From the NCBI RefSeq assembly GCF_040685555.1, contig NZ_JBFBIK010000008.1, positions 56,567-120,566 of the forward strand: DNA of 64,000 nucleotides. The letters run 5' to 3'. Under the pieces are notes generated by a model that was given only the letters and a program-made list of their open reading frames with translations, did no database searches and was not told the origin of the DNA. The translations under genes were made by a program, and so were the position numbers. The stretch's first letter is position 1. Every line of letters starts with the position of its first letter. The stretch is from Sphaerisporangium sp040685555. GTDB taxonomy: Bacteria > Actinomycetota > Actinomycetes > Streptosporangiales > Streptosporangiaceae. Positions 48,945-57,619 of the stretch are shown in pieces.

Positions 48945-50426
48945 ATCGACGGCCAGAACATCGCCTCCCCTCTGGAGAAGGGCGATCCCGCCGAGATCGG
49001 GCCGTACACGCTGACCGGACGGCTCGGCGAGGGCGGCATGGGCACGGTCTACCTGGGCACGTCCGCCACGGGGCAGCAGGTGGCGATCAAGGTCGTCAAG
49101 CGGCAGTTCACCGAGGACACCGGGTTCAGGGCACGGTTTCACTCGGAAGTCGCCAGCGCGCGCAAGGTGGCGTCGTTCTGCACGGCCAGGGTCCTCGACG
49201 ACGGCGTGGCCGAGGACGGCCGCCCGTACATGGCCACCGACTACATCGCCGGCACCCCGCTGTCCACGCAGGTGACCAGGTACGGCCCGCTGGAGGAGTC
49301 CCCGCTGGTCGGCCTGGCCTTCGGCGTCTGCGCCGCGCTCGCCGCGATCCACGCGGCGGGGCTGGTCCACCGCGACCTCAAGCCCGGCAACGTGATCCTC
49401 TCGACGACCGGGCCGCGCGTCATCGACTTCGGCATCGCCCGCGCTCTGGACGGCCTCACCGGCCCGACCCTGACGGGCGAGGTCGTCGGCACGCCCGGAT
49501 GGTGGGCCCCCGAGCAGATCGACGGACGCCCGGTCACCCCGGCGACGGACGTCTACGCCTGGGCATGCCTGGTCGCCTACGCGAGCAGCGGGCGCCACCC
49601 CTTCGGCGAGGCCGACCCGATGACGGTGGCCTACCGCATCCTGCACCAGGAGCCCGAGCTGCGCGGCCTGCCCGAGCCGCTCGACCGCCTGGTCGCGCGC
49701 GCCCTGGACCGCGACCCCGCCGCCCGTCCAACGGCGCAGGAACTCCTGCTCGCCCTCATCGGAGGCGACACCGCCTCGGACGGCCCCTCGACCCGCGTCA
49801 TGGAAGCGATGTGGGAGCCTCCGGACAACCTGCGCGCCCGTCCGGAAGCCCCCGGCGAGCGACCGCGCGGGCCGCGCAGGAGGCGGAGGACGTGGGCGCT
49901 CGTCGCGCTGGCCGCCGTACTGGCCGTGTCCGCCGCCGCGGTGGTGGCCCGGTGGGACCCTACGGCCACGGGCACCGCGACGTGGAACGGAGAGGCGGAC
50001 ACCCCCATCCGCGCGAACGACGTCGGGCGGCGGATCCTCGTCGGCGACCAGGGCCTGCAGATCGTCGTCCACCAGCCACCCGACTGCGGAAAGCCGCTCG
50101 ACCTGGACGGTGAGCGGATCGCGGACCTGCGGTCGTGCCGCGCCTACTGGTTCGTCATGAACATGGGCGGGACGCCGATCAAGCTCGCCGGCTTCCTCGA
50201 ACTCGTCGACGACCAGGCCCGGCGGCACAAGGTCACCCGCGTCATCCGCGCCGACGACCACTTTCCCCCGGGCGCCGGCCCGGTGCCCGGGAGTGGGGCC
50301 GTGGACATCCAGCCCGGGCAGGTGCTCGCCTTCGGCGGGGAGTACGCCGTCCCCGAAGGGCGGCTCGCCGTAGCCCTCGTGGGACAGGTCATCAGCGGCG
50401 GCGAGAGCATCGAGGTACGCGTGTGA
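48945..50426 (+). CDS. Membrane Ser/Thr protein kinase, cassette 1 (apparent AUC start)
   Basis: 493 residues if started at ATC 48945. The kinase domain is complete: P-loop LGEGGMGTVYLG, VAIKVVK, HRDLKPGN (about residue 142), DFG, GTPGWWAPEQ. After a short Pro/Arg-rich linker there is one membrane helix (about 313-335). An outside domain of ~150 residues (DVGRRILVGDQGLQIVV.., ending SIEVRV) resembles DUF4352-type beta domains. The only ATG in this frame near the 5' end (49038) lies within the P-loop, and TGA at 48930 blocks upstream starts. AAGGAG at 48932-48937 is ideally placed for ATC 48945; otherwise there is a one-base frameshift near 48944. Its stop overlaps the propeller gene (GTGA). 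Confidence 0.85.
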   Translation: MDGQNIASPLEKGDPAEIGPYTLTGRLGEGGMGTVYLGTSATGQQVAIKVVKRQFTEDTGFRARFHSEVASARKVASFCTARVLDDGVAEDGRPYMATDYIAGTPLSTQVTRYGPLEESPLVGLAFGVCAALAAIHAAGLVHRDLKPGNVILSTTGPRVIDFGIARALDGLTGPTLTGEVVGTPGWWAPEQIDGRPVTPATDVYAWACLVAYASSGRHPFGEADPMTVAYRILHQEPELRGLPEPLDRLVARALDRDPAARPTAQELLLALIGGDTASDGPSTRVMEAMWEPPDNLRARPEAPGERPRGPRRRRRTWALVALAAVLAVSAAAVVARWDPTATGTATWNGEADTPIRANDVGRRILVGDQGLQIVVHQPPDCGKPLDLDGERIADLRSCRAYWFVMNMGGTPIKLAGFLELVDDQARRHKVTRVIRADDHFPPGAGPVPGSGAVDIQPGQVLAFGGEYAVPEGRLAVALVGQVISGGESIEVRV

Positions 50427-51931
50427 GACGGCTCCTGCTGGCACTGGCCCTCCTGCTGGGCACCCTGGGCGCCGCCCCCGCGTACGGCTCGGCGTACGGC
50501 TCGGCCGCCGATGGCTGCGCGAACGCCGGCACGGCGGACTTCGACGGCGACGGCTTCAACGACGTCGTCGTCGGCGATCCGCTCGGCGACCCTCCCGGCA
50601 CGTGGGCCGGAGGGGGGCACCTGTTCTTCCTGCGGGGCACCCGCGAGGGATTCCCCGGCGTGCGCGGCACGCCCTTCGGCGGCGGCGGCCTGGCCGGCTG
50701 GGTCGCCCGCGCGGGCCACATCGACGGTGACCGCTGCCTGGACCTGGTGGTCGCGAGCCCCTACTGGACGGGCTCCGCCGCGGAGGGCGCGGGCGGCGGC
50801 GCCACCTCGGTTCCCGGGGCCGGCAATGTCCACGTCTACTGGGGCGGCCCCGGCTTCGGCCGTACGAACGCGGGCCGCGTCGAGCTGCGCGCGCCCGAGC
50901 AGCGCAACGGCGCGCACTTCGGCTGGTCGCTGGCCGTCGCCTCCGGCCTCCTCGCCGTGGGCGCGCCGTACGAGGACGCGGACGGCGTCCCCGACTCCGG
51001 CGCGGTCTACCTGTACGGCTTCGGCGGCGCCGACGGCCGCAGGCCGCAGGCGCCCCGCCGGGTCACCCAGCAGTCGCCCGGCGTTCCCGGCAACGGCGAG
51101 GCCGGTGACCTGTTCGGATGGTCGGTCGCCCTCGGCGCGCTCGGCGGCGGGCCCGCCCCGGACCTCGCCGTCGGTGCGCCGTACGAGGACACCGACAGCG
51201 CGGCCACGGCCATGCCCGACGCCGGAGCGGTGACGGTCCTGTACGACGCCGGGGCGGGGACGGGCTACCGGGGCACAGGATGGAACCTGTCCGAGCTCAC
51301 CCAGCGGGTGCCGGCCCAGGGGGGCGACCTGTTCGGGTACTCCCTCGCCTACGGGGAGAAGACCGGCGTGGGCTTCCTCGCGGCCGGCGCTCCCCACGCC
51401 GACCCGGCCGCCACCCGGGACGCCGGGGTCGTCCAGCTCATCCGGCGGGGCCGTCCGGGGCAGGATCCGCAGCCCGCCGGGACGCTGTGGCAGGGCGTCC
51501 ACGGGGTCGCGGAGGTCTCCGAGCCGCACGACGCGTTCGGCTTCTCGCTGGCGTTCTCGGGAGGTGACCTGGTCGTGGGGGTGCCGTTCGACGGCGATGG
51601 CACGCACCCGGAGACCGGCGCGGTCCACGTCATCCCCCTCGCGGAACCCGACCTCGCCGACACGAGCGGCGGCCAGGATTTGCCCTGGCCGCCCGGCCGC
51701 CTGATCAGGGCCAAGACGCCGCAGACCTACGACCACTTCGGCTGGTCGGTCAGCGGCGCGGGCGGCGGCTGGCTGGTCATCGGCGTCCCCGACAGGGAGA
51801 GGATCGGCGCGGTCGCGCTCGCCCCGCAGGCAGGCGGCGACGCCCGGATGCTGCGCCCGGGCGACGGGAGGATCACCCCGTTCCCGGGCCGCGTCCAGGG
51901 GGCCGACTTCGGCGCCGCCGTCGCCGGGTAG
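50423..51931 (+). CDS. Secreted FG-GAP/integrin-alpha-like beta-propeller protein, cassette 1
   Basis: 502 residues from GTG 50423. A signal peptide (RRLLLALALLLGTLGAAPAYG) precedes about seven FG-GAP repeats, recognisable as ADFDGDGFNDVVVGDP, HIDGDRCLDLVVASP, HFGWSLAVAS..VGAPYEDADG, DLFGWSVALG..VGAPYEDTDS, DLFGYSLAYG and YDHFGWSVSG. The D-x-D-G-D segments are calcium-binding loops. It is predicted to fold as a seven-bladed propeller outside the cell. It is translationally coupled to the kinase, whose outer domain is its most likely partner. No cell-wall anchor is seen. Confidence 0.88.
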   Translation: MRRLLLALALLLGTLGAAPAYGSAYGSAADGCANAGTADFDGDGFNDVVVGDPLGDPPGTWAGGGHLFFLRGTREGFPGVRGTPFGGGGLAGWVARAGHIDGDRCLDLVVASPYWTGSAAEGAGGGATSVPGAGNVHVYWGGPGFGRTNAGRVELRAPEQRNGAHFGWSLAVASGLLAVGAPYEDADGVPDSGAVYLYGFGGADGRRPQAPRRVTQQSPGVPGNGEAGDLFGWSVALGALGGGPAPDLAVGAPYEDTDSAATAMPDAGAVTVLYDAGAGTGYRGTGWNLSELTQRVPAQGGDLFGYSLAYGEKTGVGFLAAGAPHADPAATRDAGVVQLIRRGRPGQDPQPAGTLWQGVHGVAEVSEPHDAFGFSLAFSGGDLVVGVPFDGDGTHPETGAVHVIPLAEPDLADTSGGQDLPWPPGRLIRAKTPQTYDHFGWSVSGAGGGWLVIGVPDRERIGAVALAPQAGGDARMLRPGDGRITPFPGRVQGADFGAAVAG

Positions 51932-51943
51932 CGCCCTCGGAGA

Positions 51944-52801
51944 TCAGGGACGGTTCTCGGCGATCCTGGCGAAGTCCTCGACGCGCAACTGCTCCCCCCG
52001 CTCCGACGGGTCGATGCCCGCCGCCCGCAGCGCCACCTCCGCGGCGGCGGCCGAGCCCGCCCACGAGGCCAGCGCGGCCCTGAGGGTCTTGCGGCGCTGG
52101 GCGAACGCCGCGTCGACCACCGCGAAGACCTCCTCGCGGGAGGCGGTGGTCTCCGGCGGCTCCCTGCGGGACATCGCCACGAGCCCGGAGTCGACGTTGG
52201 GCGCCGGCCAGAAGACGGTGCGGCCGACCGGGCCGGCGCGGCGCACGTCGGCGTACCAGGCCGCCTTGACGGACGGCACGCCGTACACCTTGGAGCCGGG
52301 GCCCGCGGCCATGCGGTCGGCCACCTCGGACTGGACCATCACCAGCCCTCTGCTCAGCGAGGGCAGCACCTCCAGCAGGTGGAGCACGACGGGCACGGCC
52401 ACGTTGTACGGCAGGTTGGCCACCAGCGCCGTCGGCGCCCGTCCGAGCTGGCCGGGCCGTACGCGCATCGCGTCGGCCTGGACGACGGTGAGCCGGTCGG
52501 CCAGCGACGGGGCGCGGTCGGCGACCGTCAGCGGGAGCTGGGTGGCGAGGACGGGGTCGATCTCGACCGCGATCACCTGACGGACCTCGGGGAGAAGTGC
52601 GAGAGTGAGGGACCCGAGCCCCGGACCGACCTCGATCACCACGTCCTCGGACGACACCTCGGCCACCCTGACGATGCGCCGCACAGTGCCGCCGTCGATG
52701 ACGAAGTTCTGCCCGAGCCGCTTGGTCGGACGAAGATCGAGCTTGTCCGCCAGATTACGTATTTCTACTGGACCGAGCAGACTAACAATTGAACTCCCCA
52801 T
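51944..52801 (-). CDS. ksgA: 16S rRNA dimethyladenosine transferase
   Basis: 285 residues from ATG 52801. Motifs are RLGQNFVIDGGTVRRIV, the SAM site VIEVGPGLGSLTLALL, VQADAMRV and the catalytic VANLPYNVAVPVV (NLPY), followed by a C-terminal helical domain AFAQRRKTLRAAL. It dimethylates two adenines in helix 45 of 16S rRNA. Kinase/propeller cassettes on the other strand flank it tightly: 12 bases to cassette 1 and about 100 to cassette 2. Confidence 0.97.
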   Translation of the reverse strand: MGSSIVSLLGPVEIRNLADKLDLRPTKRLGQNFVIDGGTVRRIVRVAEVSSEDVVIEVGPGLGSLTLALLPEVRQVIAVEIDPVLATQLPLTVADRAPSLADRLTVVQADAMRVRPGQLGRAPTALVANLPYNVAVPVVLHLLEVLPSLSRGLVMVQSEVADRMAAGPGSKVYGVPSVKAAWYADVRRAGPVGRTVFWPAPNVDSGLVAMSRREPPETTASREEVFAVVDAAFAQRRKTLRAALASWAGSAAAAEVALRAAGIDPSERGEQLRVEDFARIAENRP

Positions 52802-52902
52802 CCACCCAGTGTCCCGCACCGAATGGTCTCCAGCGGAAGGTGACTGAACACCTCAAGCGCCCTACCACCCGTAACCGATCTTCAAGCGGGAGGAAAGTGG
52901 GC

Positions 52903-54894
52903 ATGGGTAGTTTGGCCGGGCCCGGAAGCGAGGAGGCGTCGTCAGTGGACCGTGCCGGTACGGAACCGTTACAACCGTTTGATCCACCACGGATCGGGCC
53001 GTACCGATTACTCGGCCGACTCGGTCAGGGCGGCATGGGCACGGTGTACCTCGCCGAGGCCCCCACCGGGAGACCGGTCGCCGTCAAGGTGGTCAAGGCC
53101 GAGTTCACGGTGGACGAGGGTTTCGCCATGCGGTTCCACGCCGAGGTGTCCAACGCCCGCCGGGTCGCGTCGTTCTGCACGGCGCAGGTGCTCGACAACG
53201 GCAACGCCGGCGACGGCCGGCCGTACATGGTGACCGAGTACATCGCGGGTACGCCGCTGTCGGCGCAGATCTCCCGCTACGGCGCGCTGGAGGCCGGGAC
53301 ACTGCACGGCGTCGCCCTCGGCGTGGCCGCGGCCCTCGCGGCCATCCACGTCGCGGGCCTGGTGCACCGCGACCTCAAGCCCGCCAACGTGATCCTCTCG
53401 ATGTCGGGCCCCCGCGTGATCGACTTCGGCATCGCCCGCGCCCTGGACGCGACCCAGGGGGTCACGAAGTCCGGCGAGCTGCTGGGCAGTCCCGGCTGGT
53501 GGGCCCCCGAGCAGGTGCGCGGCGAGGAGATCTCCCCCGCGGCCGACGTCTTCGCCTGGGGGTGCCTGGTCGCCTACGCCGGCAACGGGCGGCATCCGTA
53601 CGGGCGCGGCGACATGATGACCCTCGCATCACGCGTGCTGACCGGCAAGCCCGACCTCGGCACCCTGCCCGCGCCACTCGACCGGCTGGTGCGGCTGGCC
53701 ACCGATCCCGATCCCCGGCGCAGGCCCTCCGCGCAGGATCTGCTGATCGCGCTGGTGGGCGGCGACATCGCGCGGCCGGGCCCGGCTCCCTCGCCGGTGT
53801 CATCGGCGGATCCTCCGACGCTCGTGGCCACCGAGATGCTGAGCGCGTCGTGGGAGCCCCCCGCGAACGTCGCCGCCGCCCTCACAGAAACGGCCCCCGG
53901 CAGCGCGTCCAACAGCGCGTCCAACAGCGCACCCGACAGGGCCTCCGACAGAGCCTCCGACAGGGCCTCCGACGCTGTCTCCAACAGGGCCTCAGAAAAC
54001 GACCCCGGCTGGGACTCCGGCAGCGGGCCCGACACCGACGACACCCAGCCGGGTATGTCGCTCCCCGGCCTCGCCTACCACCTCAGGACCGCTCCCCACC
54101 CCGAAGCCCCTGGGACCCCCTCTCGCCCAGAAACCCCTGAAACCTTTAAGATCCCCTCCGGCCTCGAAGCCGGGACGGCCTCAGGCCCCGAAGTCGCATC
54201 CTCCCCCGAGGCTTCCCCGCCCGGTGCTCCGGTTCAGGAGACCCGGGTCCCGGCCACCTCCGTGCTCGAAGACCCGCCCTTCCCGGGCGCGCGGGCGGAC
54301 GACACCCATCCTCAGGCCGGCACGACCGCCGCCACGGTGCCGTCCCTCGTGCCCGCCCCGCAGCAGGAGGCGCCGAGAAGGTCCCGCAGGTGGCTGCTGC
54401 CGGCGCTGACCGTGCTCGCGGGGCTCGTCGTCACGGGCGGGGTGCTGGCGATGGTGCTCTACGGCCGCTCACAGGTCCGCGCGACCGGCGCGGCCGCCGT
54501 CACCACCCCCGCCGTGCCCGAGACCGACGTGGGCAGGCGCTTCACGACGGGTTCGTTCATCGAGGACGCGCAGTTCGTCATCCCGAGGCCCGCCAGGTGC
54601 GGGCTGACCTCCTACGAGAATGCCACGCCATCAAAGGGCCGCTTCTGCGTGATCGGGTGGACCCTGATGAACCCTGGCGGCGCCTCCGCCACGCCCCCCA
54701 CCGAACCGCCGGTCCTGGTGGACGACCGGGGCGGCGAGCACGAGGTGGACCCGTCCTCCACGGCCGTGCCCGACACCCTCTACCCCGGCGACAAGGTCGA
54801 CGGGGTGTTCGTCTACGACGTGCCCCCGGCACGCGACGCGGCCGTGCTCAAGCTGCGGGTCTCCGACACAAAGACGATCGAGGTACGGCTGTGA
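52903..54894 (+). CDS. Membrane Ser/Thr protein kinase, cassette 2
   Basis: 663 residues from ATG 52903, with GGGAGG nine bases upstream (GTG 52897 is an alternative). Kinase domain: LGQGGMGTVYLA, VAVKVVK, HRDLKPAN (about residue 154), DFG, GSPGWWAPEQ. A ~185-residue disordered linker follows, including a serial S-A-S-N/R-A-S-D repeat region at about residues 330-365. Then come one membrane helix (about 498-520, WLLPALTVLAGLVVTGGVLAMVLYG) and an outside domain of ~140 residues with two Cys, ending TIEVRL. It is clearly paralogous to the kinase at 48945. It is coupled to the next propeller gene by GTGA. Confidence 0.92.
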   Translation: MGSLAGPGSEEASSVDRAGTEPLQPFDPPRIGPYRLLGRLGQGGMGTVYLAEAPTGRPVAVKVVKAEFTVDEGFAMRFHAEVSNARRVASFCTAQVLDNGNAGDGRPYMVTEYIAGTPLSAQISRYGALEAGTLHGVALGVAAALAAIHVAGLVHRDLKPANVILSMSGPRVIDFGIARALDATQGVTKSGELLGSPGWWAPEQVRGEEISPAADVFAWGCLVAYAGNGRHPYGRGDMMTLASRVLTGKPDLGTLPAPLDRLVRLATDPDPRRRPSAQDLLIALVGGDIARPGPAPSPVSSADPPTLVATEMLSASWEPPANVAAALTETAPGSASNSASNSAPDRASDRASDRASDAVSNRASENDPGWDSGSGPDTDDTQPGMSLPGLAYHLRTAPHPEAPGTPSRPETPETFKIPSGLEAGTASGPEVASSPEASPPGAPVQETRVPATSVLEDPPFPGARADDTHPQAGTTAATVPSLVPAPQQEAPRRSRRWLLPALTVLAGLVVTGGVLAMVLYGRSQVRATGAAAVTTPAVPETDVGRRFTTGSFIEDAQFVIPRPARCGLTSYENATPSKGRFCVIGWTLMNPGGASATPPTEPPVLVDDRGGEHEVDPSSTAVPDTLYPGDKVDGVFVYDVPPARDAAVLKLRVSDTKTIEVRL

Positions 54895-56402
54895 CGTGGC
54901 GCTCGCTTCTCGTGTCCCCGCTGGTCGCCGGGCTCCTGGCGGCGTCCCTGACCGGGGCGGCCCCCTCGCGCGCCGACGCGGCGGCCGACTGCTCCAAGGC
55001 CGGCGCCGCCGACTTCGACGGCGACGGCCGCGACGACGTGGCCGTGGGCGACCCGCTGGCGGACGCCGCCGGCGTGCCGGGGGCCGGGGCCGTCCACATC
55101 CTGCCCGCCGACGGGAGCGGCGGCGGCTTCGTGGTCACCGCGCCCGACGCGGGCGCCGGTGCCGCCTTCGGCTGGACGGTCCGCACGACCCACGTCGACG
55201 GCGACGGATGCCTGGACGTCGTCGTGGGCGCCCCCTACGCGGAGACCGACGGGACGGCCGGCGCGGGAGCCGTGTACGTGATCCATGGCGGGGCCAAGGG
55301 CGGCCGGGTGCCTCCCAAGGCCGTCGAGAAGCTCCCGCCCCCGCAGCCGGAGGTGAACGCGCACTTCGGCTGGGCCCTGGCGGCCGCCGGGCCGAAGGAC
55401 GGCCCGGGAGGCGTGATCGCGGTCGGAGCGCCGTACGAGGACGCCGACAGCACCGGCGACGCGGGCGCGGTCTACGTGTACCCCGCTCGGGCGGACATCG
55501 GGCCCCGCACGCCCAAGCGCGTCACCCAGGAGGGCGAGGGCGTCGTGGGCAACAGCGAGGAAGGCGACATGTTCGGCTGGTCGCTGGTGTTAGGCCACCT
55601 AGGCGGACAGGCCCGCGCCGCCGACCTCGCGATCGGCACGCCGTACGAGAACGACGACGGGGTGGGCAAGCAGGGCGCGGACTCCGGCAAGGCGGACACC
55701 GGAGCCGTGGAGGTCATCTTCGACGTCGCCGAGGCGGGCGAGACCTACACCAGCGTGAAGTGGGGCATCCCGGAGTCGGTCAAGGACGTCAAGGAGCACG
55801 TGGGTGACCGGTACGGCTACGCCCTCGCCTACGCGGAGTTCGGCGGCAAGCCGTACCTCGCGGCAAGCGCTCCCCTCGCCGACGTGGCAGGAGTGGCGGA
55901 CTCCGGCCTGGTGCAGACCTTCCAGGCCGACCAGTCCGGGAAACTCCAGCCGGCGAGGACCATCCGGCTCGGCGCCAAGGGCCTGGAGGGCCGGCCCGCC
56001 GAGGCGAAGGCCGCCCTCGGCTGGTCGCTGGCCATGCTCGCGGCGCCGAAGGCCCTCTACCTGGCCATCGGCAGCCCGTTCGACTCCGGTGGCGGGGCGG
56101 AGGCGGGCGCGATCAGTGGGGTGCTTCTGAGCGGCGAAGGGGACGCCCTGGCGGCCCGGCTGGACGAGCCGCACGCCCACGACCACCTCGGCTGGTCCGT
56201 CGCCTCCTTCGGCGCCACCGACCCGTTCGCCGCCGGTACGGGCCTGCTGGCCGGGGTGCCGGACGAGCGCTCGTCTCCCGGCGGCGCGGTCGCGGTGATG
56301 CGGGAAGGGAGCCCCACCCGGCTGCTGGTGCCCGGACGCGGCGGAGTGCCCGCCGTGCCCGAAGGTTCACCGGCCGACTTCGGCGCCTCGGTCAGCGGCT
56401 GA
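54891..56402 (+). CDS. Secreted FG-GAP/integrin-alpha-like beta-propeller protein, cassette 2
   Basis: 503 residues from GTG 54891, almost the same length as its paralogue at 50423. The signal peptide is WRSLLVSPLVAGLLAASLTGAAPSRADA. FG-GAP repeats include ADFDGDGRDDVAVGDP, HVDGDGCLDVVVGAPYAETDG, HFGWALAAAG..VGAPYEDADS, DMFGWSLVLG..IGTPYENDD and HDHLGWSVASFG. Same architecture and coupling as cassette 1. The C-termini of both end SPADFGASVSG/GADFGAAVAG, so the two pairs arose by duplication of the whole cassette. Confidence 0.88.
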   Translation: MTWRSLLVSPLVAGLLAASLTGAAPSRADAAADCSKAGAADFDGDGRDDVAVGDPLADAAGVPGAGAVHILPADGSGGGFVVTAPDAGAGAAFGWTVRTTHVDGDGCLDVVVGAPYAETDGTAGAGAVYVIHGGAKGGRVPPKAVEKLPPPQPEVNAHFGWALAAAGPKDGPGGVIAVGAPYEDADSTGDAGAVYVYPARADIGPRTPKRVTQEGEGVVGNSEEGDMFGWSLVLGHLGGQARAADLAIGTPYENDDGVGKQGADSGKADTGAVEVIFDVAEAGETYTSVKWGIPESVKDVKEHVGDRYGYALAYAEFGGKPYLAASAPLADVAGVADSGLVQTFQADQSGKLQPARTIRLGAKGLEGRPAEAKAALGWSLAMLAAPKALYLAIGSPFDSGGGAEAGAISGVLLSGEGDALAARLDEPHAHDHLGWSVASFGATDPFAAGTGLLAGVPDERSSPGGAVAVMREGSPTRLLVPGRGGVPAVPEGSPADFGASVSG

Positions 56403-56440
56403 CCGCGTCCGTCAGCGGCTGACCGCGTCCGTCAGCGGCT
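56391..56440 (+). repeat. 20-base tandem repeat across the stop codon of the second propeller gene
   Basis: GTCAGCGGCTGACCGCGTCC occurs twice in tandem, followed by a third half copy (GTCAGCGGCT). The first unit contains the actual stop codon at 56400-56402, so each copy repeats the gene's end V-S-G-stop. Confidence 0.85.
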
Positions 56441-56490
56441 GCCGGCTCAGGCGATCGGCAGGAGGCCTTCCGGGGGTGGCGGCCGGCGCG

Positions 56491-57480
56491 TCAGCGGGTG
56501 AACAGGCGGGCGCCGCAGCCGGGCCACTGGCCGCGCCACCGGCCGGCGACCCTCTGGTAGAGCAGCTGCGCCCGGTAGGTCTGCTCGGGCGCCGACCAGT
56601 CGAGCGGCGTCTTGCTGCCACCCACGGCCTGCCACATGGGCAGGCTGAACTGGTACATGCCGTAGTAGGGCCCGCGCGGATTGAACGACTTGGGGTTGGC
56701 GAGCGTCTCGCACCGCGCCAGCGCGGTCCAGTTGAGCGAGGCGACGGACGGGCTGACCGCCACCGTGTGGACCGGGGCCGGAGGCGCGGCCGGGATGATG
56801 CGGATCACCTCGCTGTCCTCCGGGAAGGCGCCCATCGGCGGGCGCACCTTGTCACCCTTGGCCAGGGTGATCTTCTGCTGGGCGAGCACGGCCCGCACCG
56901 TGCGGCCGGTGGTCACCGCGTCCAGCCGTACGCCGCCCCTGACGACGGTCACCCGGCGATGGGTCCGGACGTCCAGCGAGAAGCCCGACACCGGGATCTG
57001 CCGCATCCTGGACGCCGACAGCGTCGCCCGGCGGCCGGTCAGGTGGAACTGCTGGAGGACCTCGCCCACGTTGAGCGCGGTGACCGTGTGGGTGCTCTTC
57101 CTGCCGTCCACGGTGAGGACCAGCGGCCTCGCGTGCCGTACGACGATCGCGGTGCCGTCGCGCACCTCCGCCGACCGGGTGGGATACACCTTGTCGGCCG
57201 GGCCGACCGGGACCTTCGCGTCGGCGAGCACGTCGCGCACGGTGGCGCCGAAGGTGCGGACCGTCGTCTCGCCGCCGTCGACGGCGAGACGCACCTCCTT
57301 CGTCAGCACCACCCCGGTGAGCAGCCCGAACGAGACCCCCGCCGCGACGGCGCAGACCACGCCGGTCCAGGGCGAGCGGATGCCGGCCACGAGGCCTGAG
57401 CGGAGGCGAGAGGGGCGGCGGGGGGCGCGACGCGACCCGGCACGCCGGGCGGCGGGTCTCGGGGCCGGTGCTGAATCCAC
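56491..57480 (-). CDS. rpfB: Resuscitation-promoting-factor-like protein (RpfB type, no clear G5 domain)
   Basis: 329 residues from GTG 57480. An Arg-rich cytosolic start and one membrane segment (about residues 38-58, WTGVVCAVAAGVSFGLLTGVV) are followed by three DUF348 repeats: VRLAVDGGETTVRTFGATVRDVL, LTVDGRKSTHTVTALNVGEVL, VTVVRGGVRLDAVTTGRTVRAVL. The lysozyme-like RPF catalytic domain is at about 255-325 (LNWTALARCETLANPKSFNP, GMYQFSLPMWQAVGG) with the catalytic Glu after Cys. Canonical RpfB has a G5 domain before the RPF domain. Here only a short Pro/Ala linker is present. It cleaves peptidoglycan during growth or resuscitation. Confidence 0.9.
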   Translation of the reverse strand: MDSAPAPRPAARRAGSRRAPRRPSRLRSGLVAGIRSPWTGVVCAVAAGVSFGLLTGVVLTKEVRLAVDGGETTVRTFGATVRDVLADAKVPVGPADKVYPTRSAEVRDGTAIVVRHARPLVLTVDGRKSTHTVTALNVGEVLQQFHLTGRRATLSASRMRQIPVSGFSLDVRTHRRVTVVRGGVRLDAVTTGRTVRAVLAQQKITLAKGDKVRPPMGAFPEDSEVIRIIPAAPPAPVHTVAVSPSVASLNWTALARCETLANPKSFNPRGPYYGMYQFSLPMWQAVGGSKTPLDWSAPEQTYRAQLLYQRVAGRWRGQWPGCGARLFTR

Positions 57481-57619
57481 TGCGCGTCCTTCGGGGTAGA
57501 CCGGCTGACGACGCTAGCGCCGCCTTACGGATGCCTCAACCGGATCACCGAAACCAGTCTGTTACATGACCGGCACTTTGGGTCACCGGCTTCACCATGA
57601 CCGTGACGAGCCGCGCCGT

